10,070 nt of DNA from Desulfovibrio sp. UBA6121 (GTDB lineage Bacteria; Desulfobacterota; Desulfovibrionia; Desulfovibrionales; Desulfovibrionaceae), in the NCBI GenBank assembly GCA_002422505.1, contig DIVX01000118.1, positions 912-10,981 of the forward strand. Direction: 5' to 3'. This document shows positions 6,730 to 10,070 of this stretch, piece after piece; position 1 is the stretch's first letter, and each line of letters begins with the position of its first letter. The position numbers were made by a program, and so were the translations under genes. The notes under the pieces are model-generated. The model was not told the DNA's origin. It saw only the letters and a program-made list of their open reading frames with translations, and did no database searches.

Positions 6730-6785
6730 ACCCCCGGTCAAGGGAAGCATTGTAACACCCGGCCGGGCACGCCAATAAAACGATG

Positions 6786-6826
6786 ACGAGGCGAGGAGCT
6801 TGTGCGCTCCCCGCCTCGTTTTCTTT
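6786..6826 (+). terminator. Rho-independent terminator of the GH17-GT2 gene
   Basis: A 14-bp stem with one A/C mismatch (6786-6799 with 6806-6819) encloses the loop TTGTGC and is followed by TTTTCTTT. It sits about 90 bases after the stop codon. AATAAAA on the left side gives a weaker T-rich tract on the minus strand, so it may also stop transcription leaving the RHS island. Confidence 0.85.
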
Positions 6827-6829
6827 CCC

Positions 6830-6954
6830 TCCAGCCCCCACACATCCACCCGGTTGACCGGATCGTCAACGCAGTAGCCGTACCAGTCGCTGCCGCCGCC
6901 TTTCTCGCCCATGGGGGCAAGGGCGGTGAAGCGGCCGGTATCGGCGTCGTAGTC
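6830..6954 (-). pseudogene. Displaced RHS core-end fragment (orphan tip remnant)
   Basis: The minus strand encodes DYDADTGRF, then a DWYGYCVDDPVNRVDVWGLE segment, the end of an RHS-repeat-associated core. It is the second copy of the 125-bp sequence that ends the core of the intact RHS gene at 7593-7717; I count about 110 of 125 identical bases and no gaps. The fragment lacks its own start and ribosome binding site and begins just after the hairpin behind the immunity gene. The conserved DPxG reads APMG. Beyond GLEG the frame gives KKTRRGAHKLLASSSFYW and runs through the terminator into the antisense of the glucan synthase, so no real tip survives. This is the typical remnant of RHS tip displacement, in which an older tip lies 3' of the current tip-immunity pair. 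Confidence 0.75.
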
Positions 6955-6962
6955 AGCGAAGA

Positions 6963-6999
6963 GAGTCCCCGGCCCGGAGGTGAGTCCGGGCCGGGGCTC
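6963..6999 (-). terminator. Long perfect hairpin after the immunity gene
   Basis: CCCCGGCCCGGA (6967-6978) pairs perfectly over 12 bp with TCCGGGCCGGGG (6985-6996) around a 6-base loop. Past a single bulged T the stem extends by GAG/CTC. It starts 10 bases after the immunity stop codon on the minus strand and is followed by CTTCGCT rather than a clean T-run. It is probably the 3' end of the RHS-immunity transcript. Confidence 0.6.
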
Positions 7000-7009
7000 T
7001 GTATTGTAC

Positions 7010-7333
7010 TCACTTGTTTCGGGTTTTCGCTCTGCTTCTTGTAAACTGATACTCGCTAAACAAGCCGCGCAGGCCGCCAAGGAACACTACTCCGATCAGC
7101 ATGCCTCCTAAAGTGAGGGCATGCTCGGCTGAACCCGTCCAGGCATAAATAACTCCCGACAATATCATTGCGAGCAAGATGCCCGCTCCAATAGTTTGGA
7201 AGACGGCACGGAAGGAGGCGTTCTCGCGCACAGGCTTTCCTGTCGTCCTAAGGTGCTCGATGTAAGCTACGGCAGCAAGTAGCATTGCGATGGATAATCC
7301 CAGCCGCGCATAGTCACCGACAGTCCAGGCCAT
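7010..7333 (-). CDS. Small three-TM membrane protein, candidate RHS immunity protein
   Basis: This 107-aa protein begins MAWTVGDYARLGLSIAML. It has three predicted membrane segments, at about 9-26, 44-65 and 72-92, and a basic tail (SRAKTRNK) that would lie in the cytoplasm. I do not recognise the family. The role is inferred from position: it starts 30 bases after the RHS stop, reads the same way, has GGAGG close to its ATG, and is followed by a hairpin and a displaced RHS core end, the standard place for a tip-specific immunity gene. Its GC content is near 50%, like the RHS tip and unlike the core, which suggests the two arrived together. A membrane-embedded immunity protein would fit a toxin acting at the inner membrane. 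An unrelated small membrane protein remains possible. Confidence 0.75.
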   Translation of the reverse strand: MAWTVGDYARLGLSIAMLLAAVAYIEHLRTTGKPVRENASFRAVFQTIGAGILLAMILSGVIYAWTGSAEHALTLGGMLIGVVFLGGLRGLFSEYQFTRSRAKTRNK

Positions 7334-7363
7334 TACTCCTCCAGGTCCGGGAAGTTTTGATCA

Positions 7364-8530
7364 TTAGTGGCGCTTTCTCAAATCCTCTGGTTCAGCAGGC
7401 GTATCCCATTTATCCCAGAATTCTGTGGTTTCCTCGTAAACATCGTTCACAGGCGTCGGGTCGAGCATATCGCCGAGGGGAGCCGTAAGTATGCCAATTC
7501 CTGTGGCAACCTTTGAGCCGATCACTTTGGCCTGTTTGAGTGCCTCTGTCGCAATCGTTGAGCCGTAAGAGGCAACATCATCCCAGCCCCATTCCAGCCC
7601 CCACGCATCCACCCGATTGACCGGATCATCGACACAGTAACCGTACCAGTCCTTGTCGCCGCCCTTTGCACCCATGGGGTCAAGGGCGGTGAAGCGGCCG
7701 GTGTCGGCGTCGTAGTCGCGCCACACAAAACGCGTCAGGCCGGTGTCGGCGTCAAAGAGCCCGCCCGCGAAGCCTAAGGGGAGGCGAACAGGCCCTTGAA
7801 GCCCCCGAAGGGGGTTTCCGAAGGCGTCGTAACGCATCGCCTGTACAACGTTCCCGTCAAGGTCGGCAAGAGCAATCGGCGTGCCCAGGTGGTCGGCAAC
7901 AATGAGAAAGGAGCTTCCGCCGTCAGTTACGCCAATGGGCGTACGACCAGGGCGCTCGGAATCGTACGCCAGGCGCCACCACTTGCGCCCGTCGTGGAAT
8001 TCCTCCAGCCGCAGCGGGTCCAGCCACTGGTAGGCCTCGACCACCCGCCCGTTCACGCGCTTTTCAGTCCGCTGGCCCTTGGCGGCGTAGGCGTAGTCAA
8101 TGCGCCTCCCGTCCGGCAGGTCCACGCGCAGCAACAGGCCCGAGGGCTCGTACTGGTAGCGCGTCTCGCGCTGGCCCGAAGAGGCAGCCTCGACCTTCAG
8201 GTTGCGGAAGCCCGCCGTGTCGTGGCCGTACTGGACGCGGCCCGCCTGCCCCAGGCGATTGCCGGAAAGGTAGCTGTAGCGTCGCTCGCCGCGAAAGCGT
8301 TGCGGGTTGATGTCTGCGAGGCGTCGGCCCTCGTGGTCGTACTGGTAGGACTCCAGCAGTCCGCCCGCGCCATCGGTGACGCGGGCCAGGCGTCCTGCGG
8401 AGTCGTAGGCATAGCGCCGGGTTTCGGTGATTGCGCCAAGGCGGGCGGTGCGCTCGACGATGCGGCCCCTTCGGGGGTTTTGGGCGTCGCGCTGTAATGA
8501 AATAGATGAGGAGGGCGCAGGCGTGCCCAT
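7364..8530 (-). CDS. Short RHS/YD-repeat protein with variable C-terminal tip (candidate polymorphic toxin)
   Basis: RHS proteins deliver a C-terminal toxin to competing cells from a shell of YD repeats. This one is 388 aa, against more than 1,000 for typical RHS toxins. YD-type repeats run from about residue 40 (YAYDSAGRLARVTDGAGG, then YQYDHEGRRL). The RHS core follows: DHLGTPIALADLDGNVV (213-229), YDAFGNPLRG (234-243), GLFDADTGLTRFVWRDYDAD (257-276), DPMGAKGG (284-291) and the closing DDPVNRVDAWGL (301-312). The last 76 residues are the variable tip, with a mildly hydrophobic stretch at 336-352 and an acidic end; I recognise no toxin family in it. The start is well supported: ATG at 8528-8530 with AAGGAG 5 bases ahead and an in-frame stop six codons upstream. 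No signal peptide, PAAR or Hint domain is present, so it cannot encage a toxin like a full-length RHS and may depend on another carrier, or be a silent recombination donor. Confidence 0.85.
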   Translation of the reverse strand: MGTPAPSSSISLQRDAQNPRRGRIVERTARLGAITETRRYAYDSAGRLARVTDGAGGLLESYQYDHEGRRLADINPQRFRGERRYSYLSGNRLGQAGRVQYGHDTAGFRNLKVEAASSGQRETRYQYEPSGLLLRVDLPDGRRIDYAYAAKGQRTEKRVNGRVVEAYQWLDPLRLEEFHDGRKWWRLAYDSERPGRTPIGVTDGGSSFLIVADHLGTPIALADLDGNVVQAMRYDAFGNPLRGLQGPVRLPLGFAGGLFDADTGLTRFVWRDYDADTGRFTALDPMGAKGGDKDWYGYCVDDPVNRVDAWGLEWGWDDVASYGSTIATEALKQAKVIGSKVATGIGILTAPLGDMLDPTPVNDVYEETTEFWDKWDTPAEPEDLRKRH

Positions 8531-8537
8531 AGGTGCT

Positions 8538-8599
8538 CCTTGCGTTTACGCGCCGGGCGATGGATTCCCCGAAGGGGGCCCGGAGCAAATTACGCAAGG
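8538..8599 (-). promoter_or_regulatory. Nested hairpin sequestering the RHS ribosome binding site
   Basis: In the minus-strand transcript CCTTGCGT (8592-8599) pairs perfectly with ACGCAAGG (8538-8545), and the AAGG of the second arm is the start of the AAGGAG Shine-Dalgarno of the RHS gene. Nested inside are CCGGGC (8578-8583) with GCCCGG (8553-8558), and a CCC/GGG hairpin closed by a UUCG tetraloop (about 8567-8577). The pairings are directly visible. Translational control is inference. Confidence 0.5.
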
Positions 8600-8691
8600 A
8601 TAGCCCTGGATTGTGGGGGCGGACAAAACTGGAATGGATTTGGCCGGGAAAAGAGCTGGAATAGCGGGTTGACAGGGGGTGAGAGACGGCA

Positions 8692-8738
8692 AGGGGCGCT
8701 GCCCCCTGCACCCCGCCAAAGGGAATGATTCCCTTTGG
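8692..8738. repeat. Dispersed intergenic repeat, copy 2 (complete)
   Basis: AGGGGCGCTGCCCCCT (8692-8707), identical to 6714-6729, is followed by a perfect inverted repeat with arms CCAAAGGGAAT (8716-8726) and ATTCCCTTTGG (8728-8738) around one base. It is non-coding, between the RHS promoter region and the lipoprotein terminator. I associate this pattern with multicopy intergenic elements of Desulfovibrio genomes; copy number cannot be checked here. Confidence 0.7.
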
Positions 8739-8750
8739 AATCCCCAGATG

Positions 8751-8789
8751 AAAACAGCCCGGCTCCCTGCGAAAGGAGACCGGGCCGTT
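8751..8789 (-). terminator. Rho-independent terminator of the lipoprotein gene
   Basis: GCCCGGCTCC (8757-8766) pairs with GGAG-A-CCGGGC (8775-8785), a 10-bp stem with one bulged A and flanking AAC/GTT pairing. On the minus strand it is followed by TGTTTTCATC. It lies about 35 bases past the stop codon at 8824. Confidence 0.8.
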
Positions 8790-8823
8790 GAACGTTAGAG
8801 GGGGGAAAGGGAGAAAGGCAGGG

Positions 8824-9240
8824 CTACTTGCCCGCGTCCATGTCCTTGCGGGCGTTCTCCAGCAGGCGTTGCAGCACCTCGGTGCCCAGGTCCATGGCCG
8901 TGCCCAGGGCGCTGTCCCGGTCGCTGATGTCCGGCTGGTCCGGGGTGCGCAGCCGCAAGGTGAGGATATCCGGCGACAGGGTTTTGCCCCCGCCAGAGGC
9001 CTGCACCAGCCGCACCTGCACGTCCTTCTGCCGGTAGCCCTCCTTCACTATGGTCACCAGATGGCTCTGGTCCTGGCGCATCTCCACGCTGCACGGCGTG
9101 GCCGCGCACACCTGGTTGCCGTCCAGGTAAACCACCGCCCCGGGGGGATCGGTGCTGACGGGAATTTTTTGCACCCCCGCGCAGCCGGAGAGGGCGGCGG
9201 CAAGGGCGAGACAAGGCAAAAGCACTGTTGCGCGCGTCAT
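8824..9240 (-). CDS. PEGA-domain lipoprotein
   Basis: This is a 138-aa envelope lipoprotein. The type II signal peptide MTRATVLLPCLALAAALSGC has lipobox LSGC with lipidated Cys20; Ala21 at +2 predicts outer-membrane sorting. Residues about 28-76 form a PEGA-like domain: VSTDPPGAVVYLDG, a TPC segment, then HLVTIVKEGYRQKDVQV. PEGA domains are small beta folds found in surface and cell-wall-associated proteins, with no enzymatic activity. Cys45 and Cys50 flank the usual G-x-TP turn and could form a disulfide. The C-terminal third is charged and helical. I chose the ATG at 9238-9240, with AGGAGG 5 bases ahead, over a TTG one codon earlier. It is transcribed alone, 208 bases from sir, with its own terminator. 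A GC-rich hairpin (CAGGGCC at 9266-9272 with GGCCCTG at 9281-9287) lies in its leader. Its specific role is unknown. Confidence 0.88.
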   Translation of the reverse strand: MTRATVLLPCLALAAALSGCAGVQKIPVSTDPPGAVVYLDGNQVCAATPCSVEMRQDQSHLVTIVKEGYRQKDVQVRLVQASGGGKTLSPDILTLRLRTPDQPDISDRDSALGTAMDLGTEVLQRLLENARKDMDAGK

Positions 9241-9448
9241 CAAAGCCTCCTAGGGGCGTGGGTTGCAGGGCCGGGGGCCGGGCCCTGTGTTGCAGCCGGG
9301 CGCTTCACACTACACTGCGCAGCCTCTTGCGCCGGGCGGTGCAACACGCGAGCGACCGTGCAAGGTGCGGCGATGCGCAAGGCGAAACGCCGGGCGGCGT
9401 GTACGCAGAATACGCCCTCGCGTCCGCGCAGACAAGGGCCCGGCAGGC

Positions 9449-10070
9449 CTAATCGGCCTTGAGCGCCAGCAGCAGCGCCTGCACGCCCTGAGCCTCTGCA
9501 AAACGCGCCGTGCGCTGGCGCGGGCTGGCCGTGCGCGCATAGTGCGCAAGAATGCGCCCGGCCAGGGCCAGGGCCGCGTCGTCGTCCAGATTGCGGGCCA
9601 GCTCGTCCGCCGCGCGGGGCTTGGCACCGGCGTTGCCGCCGAACACCAGCGTCCAGCCGCCCTTGCCGCCCACCAGCCCCAGGTCGCGCACGCGCGATTC
9701 CGCGCAGCAGCGCGGGCAGCCAGACACCCCCACCCGCACCTTGGCCGGAAGGTCGAGGCCGCCGAGCAGAGTTTCCAGGCGCAGGGCCATGCTGCGCGTT
9801 TCGCGCTGGGCGTTGGGGCACAGGGGCGCGCCAGGGCAGGCCTGCACCATTCCGCCCCCATGGGCCGCCGCGCCGTCCTCCTCCAACCCCAGGAGCTCCA
9901 GCAGGGCCGCGCGGTCCTGCGGGTTCACCCCTGGCAGGGCGATGCGCTGGCCGCTGGTCAGCCGTGCGCTGGGAATGCCGTAGCGGCGCATGGCCTCGGC
10001 AAAGGCGGCCAGCTGCTCCTGGGTGATGACGCCCAACGGCAGGCGCGGCACCAGCGGCCGGGCGGCCTGG
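9449..10070 (-). CDS. sir: Assimilatory-type sulfite reductase, small siroheme/4Fe-4S protein, N-terminus beyond window edge
   Basis: The 206 visible residues cover a ferredoxin-like half domain (LPLGVITQEQLAAFAEAMR, then LTSGQRIALPG) and the siroheme/4Fe-4S domain. Numbering from the Val at 10049-10051, the cluster cysteines are Cys72 and Cys78 (CPGAPLC, C-x5-C) and Cys112 and Cys116 (CPRCC, C-x3-C). This is the nitrite/sulfite reductase signature, with an extra Cys at 115. The short length matches the roughly 24-kDa low-spin assimilatory-type sulfite reductase of Desulfovibrio vulgaris, which reduces sulfite to sulfide and is distinct from the dissimilatory DsrAB. A GTG lies at 10051, but the frame continues as QAARPLVPRLPLG, the conserved segment before the first helix of the family, so the true start is probably a little beyond 10070. 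It is cytoplasmic. Siroheme synthesis genes are not visible here. Confidence 0.9.
   Translation of the reverse strand, partial: QAARPLVPRLPLGVITQEQLAAFAEAMRRYGIPSARLTSGQRIALPGVNPQDRAALLELLGLEEDGAAAHGGGMVQACPGAPLCPNAQRETRSMALRLETLLGGLDLPAKVRVGVSGCPRCCAESRVRDLGLVGGKGGWTLVFGGNAGAKPRAADELARNLDDDAALALAGRILAHYARTASPRQRTARFAEAQGVQALLLALKAD

Larger units (their letters stand above)
6830..7717. repeat. Pair of 125-bp direct repeats (6830-6954 and 7593-7717)
   Basis: Two equal-length, gap-free direct repeats of about 88% identity, by hand count, flank the RHS tip and immunity gene. Recombination between them would delete or exchange exactly the tip-immunity cassette and leave one core end. Confidence 0.8.

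Noticed and set aside
6469..7080. 203-aa minus-strand ORF containing the displaced RHS core end as an intact gene
   Set aside because: It starts within the immunity gene in another frame and continues through two hairpins into the antisense of the glucan synthase. Only 6830-6954 has RHS homology.

Overview
The window most likely comes from a GC-rich sulfate-reducing deltaproteobacterium of the Desulfovibrio group (Desulfovibrionaceae). This rests on the compact single-subunit assimilatory-type sulfite reductase at the right edge, the GC-rich coding with frequent GTG starts and strong GGAG-type ribosome binding sites, and a GGGGCGCTGCCCC intergenic repeat followed by a CCAAAGGG/CCCTTTGG palindrome that I associate with that group. 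The taxonomic call is inference; no rRNA or other marker gene is present.

Layout, left to right. (1) 1-441, minus: N-terminal 147 residues of peptide chain release factor 3 (prfC), cut by the window edge. (2) 750-2087, minus: an oxalate/formate-antiporter-type MFS carrier, behind a 504-base gene-free, G-rich leader with a G-quadruplex motif. (3) 2592-3485, minus: an unrecognised Ala-rich protein with two N-terminal membrane segments. (4) 3486-4024: a divergent regulatory region with an AT-rich island, a 9-bp inverted repeat, a consensus-quality sigma-54 promoter and a structured leader. (5) 4025-6697, plus: a large membrane enzyme fusing a GH17 beta-glucan transglycosylase to a GT2 synthase, as in NdvB-type beta-1,3-glucan synthases, closed by a good intrinsic terminator. 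(6) 6714-8738: a small polymorphic-toxin island on the minus strand. It holds a short RHS protein (388 aa) with a variable 76-residue tip, a three-TM candidate immunity protein, and a displaced 125-bp copy of the RHS core end. Copies of the dispersed repeat bracket it. (7) 8824-9240, minus: a PEGA-domain lipoprotein with its own terminator. (8) 9449 to the right edge, minus: the assimilatory-type sulfite reductase, lacking only its extreme N-terminus.

The genes do not form one pathway. prfC and sir are housekeeping or metabolic genes. The glucan synthase is a self-contained envelope or exopolysaccharide locus, apparently under sigma-54 plus activator control. The RHS module is an accessory island whose tip and immunity gene are markedly lower in GC than the core. 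The observations most worth following are the sigma-54/inverted-repeat control region of the glucan synthase, the RHS tip/immunity pair with its displaced core-end repeat, and a nested hairpin that buries the RHS ribosome binding site.
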